DNA of 64,000 nt from Leucogyrophana mollusca (Eukaryota > Basidiomycota > Agaricomycetes > Boletales). The DNA lies in assembly GCA_021014945.1 (NCBI GenBank), contig MU266328.1:124001-188000 (forward strand), in the 5' to 3' direction. The notes under the pieces were generated by a model. The model did no database searches and was not told the origin of the DNA. It saw only the letters and a list, made by a program, of their open reading frames with translations. Each line of letters opens with the position of its first letter. The stretch's first letter is position 1. Both the position numbers and the translations under genes were made by a program. Of the stretch, positions 48,512 to 60,295 are shown in pieces.

Positions 48512-48900
48512 TTGTGTGTGCTAGCGGTTGGAGGTTACGGTGGCAATGGAAGCACGACGAAAAGCTAGCTCGGGTGAGCAAGATGTGGGTCTTACCAAGG
48601 GAGTTCAGGTATATCGGGGGCGAGACTGGAATGGACTGAGTAGAGTTGCAATGACAGAATGAGCTCAAGTTTCGAGGCGCCTCCTGCATGGGAACGAGCT
48701 GACTGCATATTATGGATGTTCTCCATTAGGTGAATCTGGTCCAGCTCAAATTGACTGCCCCAGTTTCAGCAACCAAACAACAGAGTGAAGTGGGCAATCT
48801 ATTGTCAAAGCGAATTAGTAAAGTGTATGTTAGATACAGTACTTGGCATGTGTGTGTGAAGGATGTCTATCAGTGCTATGTAGAAAGTATATCAAGAACT
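48512..48900. promoter_or_regulatory. Intergenic region upstream of AP-2 alpha
   Basis: 389 bp containing the AP-2 alpha promoter and the 3' UTR of the helicase gene, both on the minus strand. No other element is recognised. Confidence 0.5.
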
Positions 48901-51900
48901 CTAGAGTCTGCGCGAAAGTCGACTAGGCGTGCTGGGTCTGGAGTTGTAGGCCGAACCTACCCCAAAAGGCGTTGACTGTCCAGAGCGCGAACCTACACTA
49001 GGCAGCCGGATCGAGGAGAAAGCGGGAGAACCCATTGGTGTCCCAGGACGCGAGTTTTGCCGTGACTGGGATGCAATTCTTTCTTCGCTGTACCGATCCA
49101 ATATCCGCACCATATCTCGAGTAAGCAGATCCAGCTCCTTGATCTCCTCCATCGTCAAGGAATAGTCTTTGTTAGGGTTGGTATCCTCGTCGCCGGACTC
49201 GGACTCTTCGCGTGATAGCGCTCGAGGAACGAACGAGCCTCGAACCTGCCTCCGACGTCTGCCCATCACAATGCCCTCAAACACACGCAACATGCATGAC
49301 TCCATCAACGTCTTCAGACGCTGAATATCATCCAATGCATCCAGGTTTCCAATGATAGGCACCCAGCCATCGCATTCCAGACCGCGCTCGGTTACCTGGA
49401 TTTCGTAGGCTCCGAACAGCATGTACGTCATGGGATCAAGGCGAGTGGTGTTCAGCAGATACATCTGAGGGGTCGACCCGGCCATCGACAGATTTTGACG
49501 TTTCTCTGCGTACGCAAATATCTCCTTTTCATCAGAAACAACCTGATCCATTTGAATAAGCTTCTTTCGATTGTTCACGCTCCCAGGGTGAATAAACGTC
49601 ATCTGTGATAATAAACTCAGGACATACGATCAATCTTGAGAATTAGACCCATACCTTATCTTGTTGAGTGCGATATGACCTGTCACCAGACCTGACTGCA
49701 AATTTTGGCTGAGAAGCGATGGCGATCAGAGCTGCCAACAGTGGATAAGAGTCGCCATTAATGTTCAGCTCAGGGGGTACAGCCAGGTCCTTTCCCCGAC
49801 CCGGAGCAGCTACGCTCCCGCCAGCTGAAACATCGATGACACCAGCTTGGTACAGCGACTGCAACAGATGTCCGCGAATCTTCGTGATTAAAAGGAGAGT
49901 TGGCTTTGACAAAAAGTTGTCGCTGCAGAAACGGTTGGCAGAAACGTATTCGCCTCTGCTTTGCAATTGATACCATGCGTTGTAGGCTCTCAATATTGTC
50001 AAAGCGTCTGATCTGAATTCATCGGGTGACCACCGGTTCTTGGCTGCAGCGGCCTCGTTTTTGAGGTGCATGGGTGATACGAATGGATCCCGATTCGTCA
50101 AAATTGCCGCAAGGGTTAATGCCTGATCTAGACAGCGGAAGAAGCTTCCGTATAAGACTAGTCTTCCCATTTGCACCTCTACAGGCAATTGCAGGAGAAC
50201 TCGACCTAGCGACGTGAGATTCTTGCTATGGTCCAGAGCACCGACCATTTGTAGGTCTTTCATGGCGGCGGCCACGCGGTCGGCTTCAGGAGGCTCAATC
50301 GTCGCTGCCAGAACCTCTTCGACCTCGAGACCAGGGAAGCTGAGGGCCTTCACGTGCATAACGACGTTGCTAAGGTCGACCCGCTTCATTTCAACTGTCT
50401 GGTGCGGATGAAGCTCTGCCGCGCGCCACTTGCTTAGGATACCAAAATATTCTCCAGAGCGATGCCGACCTGCGCGACCTGCTCGCTGATTGAGGTTGGA
50501 GGAGCCGATCCAAGCGGACACCAGAGACGACATGTGTCTGTCAGGGTCGTACCGCTGTTCCTTGACCTTTGCGGCGTCAACGACGTAGACCACGTCTGGA
50601 ATGGTGACGGACGTTTCGGCAATATTGGTAGCCAGAATGATGCGACGCACGCCCTGAGGAGGGGGTTCAAAAATGACTTGTTGTTCAGCCAGGGGGATTG
50701 TCGAATGAAGTAGGTGGATGCTGTATTTCTGCGAATCACGGAACCGTAGACCCAATGACTCGTCCCATAAGATACGCTGAACCGCCGAGATCTCTTCCCA
50801 TCCTGGCAAGAAGACCAGGACGTGTCCAGAGTCGGATTGTTGAAGGACATGTGATATACTTGCTGCTATCAAAGGATATGGCAATTCGAGATCTTCGTCC
50901 GTGCCGCTTGACCCACGGGGCTCTCCCTGAGAAGAGACGGGAAGAGAACGACTGCTGGAAGGGGCATACGTCTCCTCCCTGTCCAAATATTTCCTTACTG
51001 AATCTTCTCGGAATACCCAGCTCATCTGTTGATTGGATCTCATGCTTGGTGCGAAGTCCTCCAGGAAGTGTTTCGTGACAGGGAACGTTCTGCCAGGAAT
51101 TTCAATGACGGGGGCCTTCCTTCCCTTCCCGTCCGGAAAGTACTCCTGGAAGAGCCTCGGATCGATGGTCGCGCTCATGAGGACGATCTTCAGCGGGATC
51201 TTGCGGGACTTCCGGTCCTCCATGAGCCGCTTCAATACTACCAGGAGTAGATCTGTGTCGACGTCACGTTCGTGAACTTCATCGACAACGATATGCGTGA
51301 CCTCGTCCATCTTCGCTGCTGCCAGACCCCCTTCAGCCATCATCGACTGCAGCCTCTTCAGCAAGACTCCGGTGGTGCAAAACGTAATGGAACCGTGTTC
51401 TTCAGGCGGTTTCGAGTCGAAACGCACGCTATAACCAATAGAACCTCTCCCTGCAATTTCTCCCCTCTCTTTGGCCACTCGGTCAGCGACGCTGAGCGCA
51501 GCTAGCCGACGCGGCTGTGTGCAGATCAGATTGCATCGTGCTCCCTCCCCTTTATCGATCTGCTCGTCGAGAATTAGCTGGGGTATTTGTGTAGTTTTAC
51601 CAGACCCGGTTGCCGCCATGCAAATCGTGACGTCATGATCTCGGATGTGTGACAGTAGGTCAGCAGAGCGAGTGTATATAGGCAAGGCTGCACGCGTATT
51701 GCGCATTTTCTCCATCCCCGGATCTGCGAGGTACGCTTCACGTCTTTGCTTAAGCTGGGCGGATTTAGAGGCCAAATATTCCGGAGGTATCGCCCGAGTG
51801 TAAGAAGGCATCCGTGAAGGGACAACGGCTGTCTGGGAACGAGGTGCATCAGAGCCAGTCAAACCAGACCCGATTGCAGGTCTGTTCCGATACAAGGAGG

Positions 51901-53175
51901 TTTTCTTGATATCAGAGCATAGGTCTCTGATTTCATCGTCCAATCCTGGGCTCATAAAGCAGAATACCTTGGGTGCGAAACCCAGGTCCTTCCCGGTTCT
52001 CGAGGCCTCTACGAAGGTCTTCCATAGATCAGGGTCGCAGCTCTCCAGGTACTGCGTGACATCCAAGTAGCACTGGACTTGCGCAGCCTTCTTCGACGGA
52101 GCCGAGCCCATACCAATCCGCCTGCCACCAACAGTCATGACGGCCTCCCAAGTTGAATTTGAACGCCTTCCGCGCTCTTCCGACAAGTCAATATCCGGTT
52201 TTCCAAAGCCATACCTGCGACAGTAGTAGTCCATGAAACCGCGTGCCCGCTCGTAGCTCACTGCTGTGCCGTCCGACAAATTTACTTCCTGTGGCGCCGT
52301 TGCACCAACGGACGATTGGGCCTTTGCCTTGGGTGGCTTATCGAGCTACAAAACACACAGGGGGTCAAAGGTGAACGTTGATAGCGCAGACAACAGAAAA
52401 ACATACATGACCAGAGTCGTGCAGTTGGTATATTGCCGATAATGCACAAAGCCGCTCTGCGGTTTTCCTATCTGTGTGGTCACCAATGGCAGCTATCGGC
52501 GGGGTGGTGTTAAGCGTCAGCGTAACCCTGCACGAAAATAAAAGTGAGTCAAATTCTTATGCAAGCCGGCACCCAATATTACCTAGTTATCTTCTGGCCC
52601 GTCTCAACGTGGAAACCAGTAATTGCCTCGTAAACTGGAGGCGAATCGAGGGCGGTGCTCGCAAAATTCGCAACAGGAGATTTAGGGTTATCCACGGAGG
52701 ATTCCTTCAGAGGAGGCCGACTTCCCATGTTCTTGCGATGCTCTTGCTGGATATAACTCTCGTCATACAATGGGCCCTCAAGTTGCTGAGGCTTGGGTGA
52801 TCCCTTGTCTTTACCACCCCGACGCTTAGATGGCGAGAATGAGCCACGACCTCCACCGCGAGACAAACGAGATGCGAGTGGGCGTGAAGTAGACGACGAG
52901 GGAGGGGGCATTTCGAACGGAGGGGATATGATTGAAGGTGGGCGAGGAGAAGAGCGAGTAGATCCGTGTTGGACAGACGCCGATGGGGATTGGGATCCAG
53001 CCAATTTTGGGACTTTTCCCGGTCGTTGATCTGATGGGCGCGAAGAGCTAGGAAAGGTATCTTCTGTTGCAAATTGGGGTTGCTTGAACGCGCTCGCTGT
53101 GGCCTGCTGAGCAAATGGTCTTTTGAGAGACGATCCTGCAACAGAAGAAGAAAGATTTGAAGGGTCAAATTGCAT
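48901..53175 (-). CDS. DEAH-box RNA helicase with dsRNA-binding domain (DHX29/DHX57/DHX36-like)
   Basis: ATP-dependent DEAH/RHA helicase. Four exons (53175-52583, 52527-52407, 52345-49655, 49602-48901) give 1,368 residues. The N-terminus is Ser/Pro-rich and basic. A weak dsRBD-like stretch (PVYEAITGFHVETGQKIT ... AERLCALSAIYQLH) is followed by a clearer dsRBD (WEAVMTVGGRRIGMGSAPSK, KAAQVQCYLDV). The helicase core shows motif I AATGSGKTTQIPQ, Ia TQPRRLAALSVA, II VVDEVHERD, III LMSATIDP, V ILATNIAETSVTIPD and VI QRAGRAGR, followed by HA2 and OB-fold regions. The last exon adds a Ser/Arg-rich tail. I started at ATG 53175 (MQFDPSNLSSSVAG), since upstream reading frames did not splice in phase. 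Which DHX member it is cannot be fixed from motifs. Likely roles are mRNA, rRNA or translation linked. Confidence 0.92.
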
Positions 53176-53585
53176 GAGGAGGCGACGCCTGTGCCTAAGG
53201 ATAAAAGCCAAGCGCATAAGGAACCTCAAGTGCAGAGAACTATAAAATAAGAACGGTGAGGAGATTTGGTAATGAGAGCGCTGGGGACAATACCTACGGC
53301 CCTCAATACACCCTGTAAGACTAGCAGCTCGTAATCGACTGGCACTACGAGAATAGCTGAGCGTGAAGGCGACTTAGCACGGTCCTCTGCTTGGTCCTCA
53401 AACGTCGTTTGGGTGAACGAAGAACTTGGCTCGAATCCAAAAGAGAAAACTGGTCCTCGGCAACTGCCGGTCAATGCCGTAGCCTTGCTTTGCCTATTGA
53501 CCCATTGGCTCATTGCTCAAGGAATTCGAGCCTTTGAAGCCCGAAGTTGGAGAGATGGGTTGTGTAGATGTATAATCTATCATGC
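53176..53585. promoter_or_regulatory. Intergenic region upstream of the helicase gene
   Basis: 410 bp holding the helicase promoter and the HscB 3' UTR. A minus-strand ORF (53226-53513, 95 codons, with VDYELLVLQGVLRAV) lies here. It does not splice in phase to the helicase, so I do not call it. Confidence 0.4.
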
Positions 53586-54443
53586 CTACATATTATCTAC
53601 GCGCTGCTTAATGGCATCTTGAATTCCTTGCAAGTACTTCAGTCGTACTGCAGCGGTCTTAACTTCCTTCCAGTCCTTGCTCGCTATCAAGCCCTTGATT
53701 GTCTCCATTGTGTCTTGCACTTTGGCTGCAGAAATGGGGGTCAAGTCCTTCAAAGGGTCAAGATGTAACAGTTGTCACGAACCGTCATTCTCGCCTTCCA
53801 ACGAGCGTAGTCGTTCGATGTTGCCGGGCTGGATGCTGTCTATTTCTTCTCGGGCCTCCATCACTTCGGTAATAAGGTCCAAGTCTTCTAGCTGATCTGC
53901 CTCTTCTGTTTCTATACCCTGGCGTCTGAGGATATACTCCACTCGGTGGAGAGGGGTGAGGAGGGTCTTGTACGCAGTGTTCACGGCGTTAGACACATCC
54001 AAAGCCGCATCACGCAGATCCTGAGTAGTTCTGAGACATGTTTTGATATCTTGAACAGGACTTACGTCGTTCTTTGTTGCCCAAGCATCGGGGTGAGAAA
54101 CTCTCTGGGCCTCGAGGAATCGACGCCTGAGAAGAACAAGATCCACGATAAATGGGTTAGGATCGTATGGTAGTCCAAATAGTTCATGGAATGATATCGA
54201 CGGATGTATTCTTGCGATGTAGCGACAGGTCGGACATACGGGTAGTGGTGTTGGGAGGGCCGTTCCGCAGGATGGACATGTTTTTGAGAGCGACGTGGCT
54301 ATGTTGTGCTGGCTGGTTGGCTGAGAGAAATTTCGACGTTGTAGTCGTTGTAGCGGTTGTGCCAGCTGTGGTCTTGGTCCAGTCGGTGCTCGCCGCCACA
54401 GCGGTTTCAAAGCTTGGATCGAGGACAGCCGAAACATGGTCAC
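53586..54443 (-). CDS. JAC1: HscB/Jac1 mitochondrial J-domain co-chaperone with N-terminal zinc motif
   Basis: J-protein partner of mitochondrial Hsp70 that delivers the scaffold protein for iron-sulfur cluster transfer. Exons 54443-54066, 54020-53783 and 53725-53586 give 251 residues. The N-terminus is a mitochondrial-type presequence rich in Arg, Leu and Gln. Next comes a CPSCGT ... CPTC four-cysteine zinc motif, as in human HSC20; the J domain (HELFGL, then SHPDAW with the HPD triad, NTAYKTLLTPLHRVEYIL); and the C-terminal HscB helices (DTMETIKGLIASKDWKEV, RLKYLQGIQDAI). Intron 1 is 45 nt with no in-frame stop. Removing it leaves 20 residues between HPD and NTAYKTL, as I recall for human HSC20, so it is probably spliced. 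ATG 54437 is an equally possible start. It is divergent from the dysferlin-domain gene. Confidence 0.93.
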
Positions 54444-54608
54444 GGAAACAGATGAAGCCCGGAAGTTATTCCATACCCGGGTTTGCCGATCGTTACATCA
54501 CTGCACACCCCACTATACCCCGGGGTCAGACTGACCTTGCTTGCGCTGTCCGGTTATTTCAACCAAAGGCCCCAGCACGGCCCTCATTTTCCTTGTTTTT
54601 CTACTATA
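54444..54608. promoter_or_regulatory. Short divergent promoter region, HscB / dysferlin-domain gene
   Basis: Only 165 bp separate the two start codons, so the genes probably share a bidirectional promoter. No named motif is recognised. Confidence 0.5.
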
Positions 54609-56138
54609 ATGTCGTCCAGCAACACGAGTGGCATCAATGAAGTCCAGTCGACGTCTACTCTTGAGCCACCTCAGGCTATGCGAAGGGACGATCCCGCCGC
54701 CGCTGACCCCGCTCGTCGTCGTCTAGCTCAAAAATCTCGTTTCCCTTTGTTTTCTTCCCTGCCGAATCTCCGTTCACACCACGACGCAGCCAAGAGGAAC
54801 AAATCCTTAGGTCAGGCTGACCACAGTGCAGACAACCTCCATCACACCGACAGCGGATTACACCCCTTGGAGCAGACAAACGACAATGATACCATCATAA
54901 GTCTAGATCATGGCGCCCTTCCTGACGCCCCAGAAGACCGAGATGTTTACAGGTGGGCTGTAATGTATGAGAACCAGAGAGGGTATGTTTAGCACCTTGC
55001 GCATTCTACCTTTGCTTCATCTAATTTTTCAGCATTACCGTGTTTTCGACACCTTACTACTCCCGCCTTTCACTTTTGCCCTCGGATCCTCTTCCGTTCA
55101 CTGTACCCTCAAAGTCGAACAAACGTTCACATCAGCCCAACGTTTCCCTGACCAACTATCCGCTTCCAGACGGCACCTGGAAGTGGGTATCAAAGTCCTG
55201 GATGATTGACATGCGCACCGACTCGGGTGAAGTACAGCATGATGGTTTCGAGTACAACTGGGTTTTCAGAGATCATAGTTGGAGGGCTGACATAGGCAAG
55301 CTTAGTGCAGGCGCTTGGGTGAGACGCAGGAGGTGGGTGAGAATGATGATGAGACCGGCTAAAAAGGCGGAGCCCAACGTGAGAGGCTCTACAAGCCCAC
55401 CCAGCAGGCCGTCTTTCGGACCCTCGACGAGTTTCGTTTCCCTCGTCCACCCGGCATCAGAGTTCGCACTTGATGTGCTAGACCAAGAAGGGGAGCTCGT
55501 TTTCGATGGAAGCGACCAGGACTGGATACGATGCCATCGGCTTTTGAGGCGTTTAGGACGCGATGGACGCAAACTAGAGTTATGGAAAAAATGGCTTGGC
55601 CCACTCGCACTGCCTGCACCTGAATCTGACGTCAAAGGCAAGCAGACCAATAAACAGTGGGCAGAAGATGAGGAACTCCTGCCCTCTGAAGTTCTTCGAG
55701 AACCAGAACGTCAGGGAGGTTCAGAAACTAGCCTTCCAGCTCGAGGACACCTTGCTGCAATATTTCGAAACCATGTGCGTCCATGAGCTTTGTCCTAATG
55801 TCCTTGACGTGCCTCTTGCTCACACTATGGCACCGAATTAGGGAGAAACGATTCTACGGTCATTTGTGTTCCCCGACTCGCGGGCTAAGTTTCTGGCTCT
55901 CGTGCGACACACAGGACTCTTGGGGGACCTTGAGGCGGGACTGCACCCCGGTGCGTCGACGTCAGAGGTGGACTTCTGGAGTTATGCGAGTGGATTGGAC
56001 AAGGTACTCGATGGCAAGCAGGGGAAGAGGCATGAAGACCTCGCACAGCTGGGAGTTGCCGATGGGCACCCCAACGGGGAGGTTTTGGCGAAAGACTTTG
56101 CAGATGAGCTAGAGAAAGAGGATGAGCGGCAGCATTGA
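54609..56138 (+). CDS. Dysferlin-domain protein (Spo73/Pex30-like)
   Basis: Three exons (54609-54982, 55033-55774, 55842-56138) give 470 residues. The centre is a dysferlin-type domain: YRWAVMYENQRGITVFSTPY, LPDGTWKWVSKSWMIDM, then FEYNWVFRDHSWRADIG and AGAWVRRRRWVR. These paired Trp/Arg motifs are the DysFN/DysFC pattern seen in yeast Spo73 and in the Pex30 group of peroxisomal and ER membrane proteins. No transmembrane segment is evident, which is more like Spo73. The N-terminus is Ser/Asp-rich and probably disordered. The C-terminal part (LRSFVFPDSRAKFLALVRHT) is conserved-looking but unassigned. Role by analogy: membrane shaping or lipid-contact function; this is inference. Confidence 0.8.
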
Positions 56139-56227
56139 GCATAAATAAAACATTCATTGACGCAAGGACAATTTTTCTTGATACCACACATACACCCATT
56201 CTCCATTGTTATCTGTAAATATCGATG

Positions 56228-56256
56228 TATCATGTATATGTATATGTATAAGTATA
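56228..56256. repeat. TATATG-type microsatellite
   Basis: A short run of imperfect ATGTAT/TATATG units in the 3' flank of the dysferlin-domain gene. Confidence 0.6.
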
Positions 56257-56349
56257 TTCACCCTGTACAGAATCACATGAATACCTTGAACGTTTTCATC
56301 AACTTCTCCTTTCACTCATACTTGGGCGCCTGGATGGTCTTACACACCA

Positions 56350-58514
56350 ATGTTTGCACTAACGCCGTCCCCAAACGGCCCTAGCCAACACCAAAACCCG
56401 AATCCAATTCGGGCCCTCCTTGATTCTCTGACGACAACCATCTCCGACCCAGAGCATCCAGCACAAATCGCGGCGCGCACTTTCGCCCTCGGCTTATCGC
56501 TATCCCTTGGCCCTTCCATTCTGTCCTTTATTCTCGTCACCTGTACGCGTCCTTCATCCGTCAAGGCCCGCCTCCGTAGTTTGGTTTACATTCTTAAGAG
56601 GGAGCTGGGCATCACTGGCTTTGCGTTCGCCATCACAATCGCTGTCGGGGGTGGAGCTGCCCTGGAGCGAATATGGCAGACATTAGCATGTCCTCATCCT
56701 CGCGCAGAGATGGTGACTCTTCTTCATCCTAATGAGCGACATGGTGGTCGTCTAGACCCCAAAGTATCGGTTTATTCCCAGTCAAAGTTGGCTCCTTATC
56801 AGAAAGCCTTCCTTGCAAACGTCGTGACTTCCTCGCTTTCCGTAATCATCTTGCAAAGAGGGCGACGTCGATCGCATTCCACAGGACGCACACCAGTTCT
56901 CTTATCAAGACGGTCCCCTACATTCGACCTCACTCTGTTGTTTCTCGTCCGATCCCTGGATGCGTTCTTCCAGGCCTATTTGTTTAGAAGATCAACACGG
57001 GAGTCTCGCTTTCTGTCGGAACGGACACCATCAGCGGTATCACCTCAGCACCTAGCGATACTCGGTCCTGACGCAGGGCTATCCCTGTCACTTGCGGATG
57101 TCGATCTCAAAAAGGAGGCAGCCCGACACGAGCGTGAAGCGAAGGAGTGGCATCGGCGGATTGCAACTCGCGTCGACGCATTCGCTTTCTGGGCATGCAG
57201 TGCAAGGTCTGTCCGCAACCCACCCAGCACGAACGAATGAAGCACTGAAATGACACCATTAAACTCCCCTGGAAAGAATTATGTGGTGTTTCTTCTATCA
57301 GCCTCACAGGTGATCTCACATTTTCTGAAATCTAATCATTCTCTAAGAAATCCTTCCTGTCAGGCTTCCACCAACATACGTGAAATGGTCGGATCCATGT
57401 TCCCTTCTTGTTCCACCGAATGCTCATAGTCGCATCTTTTCGAACTCTGCTATTTGCAGGATAATGTCACTTGCTCGCGTTGACCGAAGATTGCTCGACG
57501 CTCTCCGAGCTTTGAGACTTGGACAATGGTCCTACATCCATGGGTCGGCAACTCAATCAAATCTGCTCATTTCCCTTTCGGAAGATCTTGGCCTTCCTGC
57601 AACTTGGGGGGACCCAGAGGTCCTGCCTGCATTTGGTGGCCCAGGGGCCGATGTCATATGGAAAGCTCTCGATGTGCGCAATAGGCGCGGCATAGGCGGG
57701 GTGCCGTGTGAGTTGGTGCATGCTGGCGTTGGAGCCCAATGGGGGCTAGGGGGTAGCTGCATAATGAATGCCGCCGCAAGGGCTGCCTACGCCTTCATCG
57801 AGGCGATAGCATTGTATCTACCAGTAAGATGATTCCTCCTATCCTAGCATAATGATCCTGAGTACTACTACCTTGTGTCAGGTTCATTTCATCCCGATGC
57901 TACTAACACGGCCGCGCTCGATTCTCCGCCTACACCGTGCTCTTCCCGCACTTCTTGCTGCCATCCGAAGCGCAACATTCCTTTCCGCCTTTTTATCTTC
58001 GTACTGGTTTTCCATTTGCCTCACACGCACTCTTGTTCTGGCGAGGCTCATCCCGTGGGTCTCCCACGATGCATGGGATGGCCCACACGGCGGCGTTCTC
58101 GCAGCCTCGCTGATATGTGGTGGGAGCATCTGGATCGAAAATGCGCGGAGGAGAGGCGAGATGGCACTATATGTTTTGCCCAGAGCGCTCAGGGCATCTC
58201 TTCCTGATAGATGGTCGAAGAGTGGACCGAGAGGCATTCAAATCGCCGAACAGTGAGTGCCAAGTCGTTATTTTAGGGGTTTATCCTGAATCGCACATAG
58301 GACTGTGTTTGTTTTGTCGCTGGCTTCTCTGCTCACTTTTGCGCGTCATCGCCCCGAGTCGCTGCGTGGACTGTCGCGATGGACACTCGCTTTCGTGATG
58401 AAAGGTCCAAATGCTGGCTTTTGGAAGAAACGTACTATGGAGGTCACTACATGTCCTCCGACTCCAGCCACGCCATTGCCTACGGCGTCCCAGTCACCCC
58501 AGTATGAACGATAG
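56350..58514 (+). CDS. TMEM135-like multi-pass membrane protein
   Basis: Exons 56350-57206, 57364-57387, 57460-57823, 57882-58252 and 58301-58514 give 609 residues. Exon 2 is a 24-nt microexon needed to make LPPTYVKWIMSLARVDRRLL in frame. Features: several hydrophobic helices (AARTFALGLSLSLGPSILSF, ITGFAFAITIAVGGGAALER, LTLLFLVRSLDAFFQAYLF) and a conserved PCELVHAG motif resembling the cysteine motif of TMEM135/PMP52-type proteins, which act in mitochondrial and peroxisomal metabolism in animals. A Lys-rich hydrophilic end follows. The fungal family is uncharacterised as far as I know, and the assignment rests on topology and the PCE-x-H motif. It is convergent with DPH7; the stop codons are about 70 bp apart. 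Confidence 0.7.
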
Positions 58515-58585
58515 CCAGAACAACCAGTAATTTCAAAGGAAAGATAAAATGACTACCTATCGTAGCCTCGATACGCGCGTTGCCC

Positions 58586-60058
58586 TTATCCTCGCCATAG
58601 ATGCAACGTGTGATCATAGAACGAGCAGCTACCTATCAACGTTCCACCCCTCCCATCTAGACCCTGTTGGCTATCGAAAGACCAATCTACACCGTACGCC
58701 AGCGAAGTATGGGCGTCAAACCGTTGTGCGACCTCCCATGTTTTCTCAGCAGACGCATCCTCGAGCGACACATCCATCTTTAAAACTTTGAAGCCATCGT
58801 GCATGCAGGCTACAAGTAGGTCGCCCTTGCGATTTGCATCGGGATGCCATTTGACGCGCCAAGCACCGCCGCCGACATCAGCTTGGAGAACAGGGGCGAG
58901 AGGTTTTCGCATGTCAAACAAACGGACGGTATTATCGTAGCTGCACTCATCATAGATTAAAGATAGTATGAGCGGTTGAGGAGATAGGGTTACCTGCCAA
59001 CTGCCACAGCGTGTTCGACATGAGGGTGGCTTTGAATGGTAGTGACCCCCGCGTCAAAGCTGATGGCAATGAGCTCATAAAATCAGACCAACTTCAAAGA
59101 AAATGCGTACCGTTTATTCACAAATATGGGCTGCTCAAAGCCTAGCCGAGCGTCCCACCCCTTCATTTTCAAATCATCGCCGCCTGCGTTGTAATAAGGA
59201 AAGCTTCAAGTCAAAAAATGCAAGTGCTTACCCGAGAAAACTACATTGCTATTCCAATAGTCCCATGCAGCAATCCAAGGCTCGTAGTCGTGAGCGTGCC
59301 AGGAGTCGGTCACAGCCATCCCGCGCTGTGGATCGGGGCGCAGGATGCAAAGTGAGCCATCCGATAGAGAGACGACGACGCTCCCTAAACCACTTGATAC
59401 GGGCGATCTTTAGCGTGGCCATGAGATCTCGCGGTTTTGGCTTACTGCGTTGGATAGCGGCGGCTTGACCAGTCTAAAGAGAGACATAGCACATCTGAAG
59501 ATGCGCAGGAGATGGTCTGAAGAGGAACCAGTTGGCTCTACAATGACATCAAGCCTACATGAGATGTGAGCAACAGGGACTCTGCATCGGTATAATACCT
59601 GATCAGCCTGCCATTCGTGAAAACGGATGTTGCCTTCAGAATCCGCGATGCCCAATGCTGCAGGCCCAGATCTATGACACCTGGGGTGCATAGGCGAGAT
59701 ATACTCGTGCAAAATGAGATGTGCATTCACCACTTCATATCAAGAACTGCGGGGAGTGAGATCTCCTGCAGTTGTTTCCTGCACGAAATATGAAGACAGT
59801 AATTATGTAGGTCACCCAGGCGATTACTCACAGCTCCGGATTATGTGTGGATGAGACGCTGAAGACCAGGCATTTCCCATGTCGGCGCTGCTTGGAACGA
59901 CCTTGAGGAACGATTGCCGTCTCAGCCTCGTCGGAGGGAACTTCCTCGTGTTCCGACTGCTCTAGCTTGTATGTCCCGCATACAAAGATATGGCGAGCAT
60001 CCTCTTGGGGACAAAATTCAACGGAATCTGCAGGGTAGACAGTGTTAAATACACTCAT
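58586..60058 (-). CDS. DPH7: Diphthine methyltransferase, WD40 protein DPH7
   Basis: WD40 enzyme that removes the methyl ester from methylated diphthine on elongation factor 2, before the final amidation of diphthamide synthesis. Eight exons (60058-59832, 59778-59731, 59680-59599, 59516-59446, 59380-59232, 59183-59111, 59059-58994, 58940-58586) give 356 residues, the usual size. Diagnostic segments: PADSVEFCPQE at the start, ALGIADSEGNIRFHEW, CLSLDWSSRR, HDYEPWIAAWDYW, SGGDDLKMKGWD, VTTIQSHPHVEHAVAVGSYD and the last WD repeat GSCSFYDHTLHLW. The GGDD and GSYD repeats match the DPH7/WDR85 family. It is divergent from the next gene, with 237 bp between start codons. Confidence 0.93.
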
Positions 60059-60295
60059 GTTAACAGCGTGAAGATCTGCCAGAATAATAATAATTGCCGC
60101 AGTAGTATTCAGTGCTACGCAGTATGTGCGCAGCTGGGAGGTCCAGTCAAAACCCAGACAAATCGGGTGCTGTTCTCACTGCAATTGAACCACGACGTCA
60201 AGTACTGTACTAGACTTGCAATCCCCATCACATATAGTTCAGTGGTTTGCTCTAGTCGCTCTTTTCTCATCGACAACACGGTGCACACGCACAAG
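60059..60295. promoter_or_regulatory. Divergent promoter region, DPH7 / small membrane protein
   Basis: 237 bp between two start codons of opposite genes. No specific motif is recognised. Confidence 0.4.

Noticed and set aside
55660..55790. Frameshift in the dysferlin-domain gene, suggested by a coding-like alternative frame (KLAFQLEDTLLQYFETM)
   Set aside because: The original frame splices at 55774/55842 in phase to LRSFVFPDSRAKFLALVRHT, and total exon length is a multiple of three, so no frameshift is needed.
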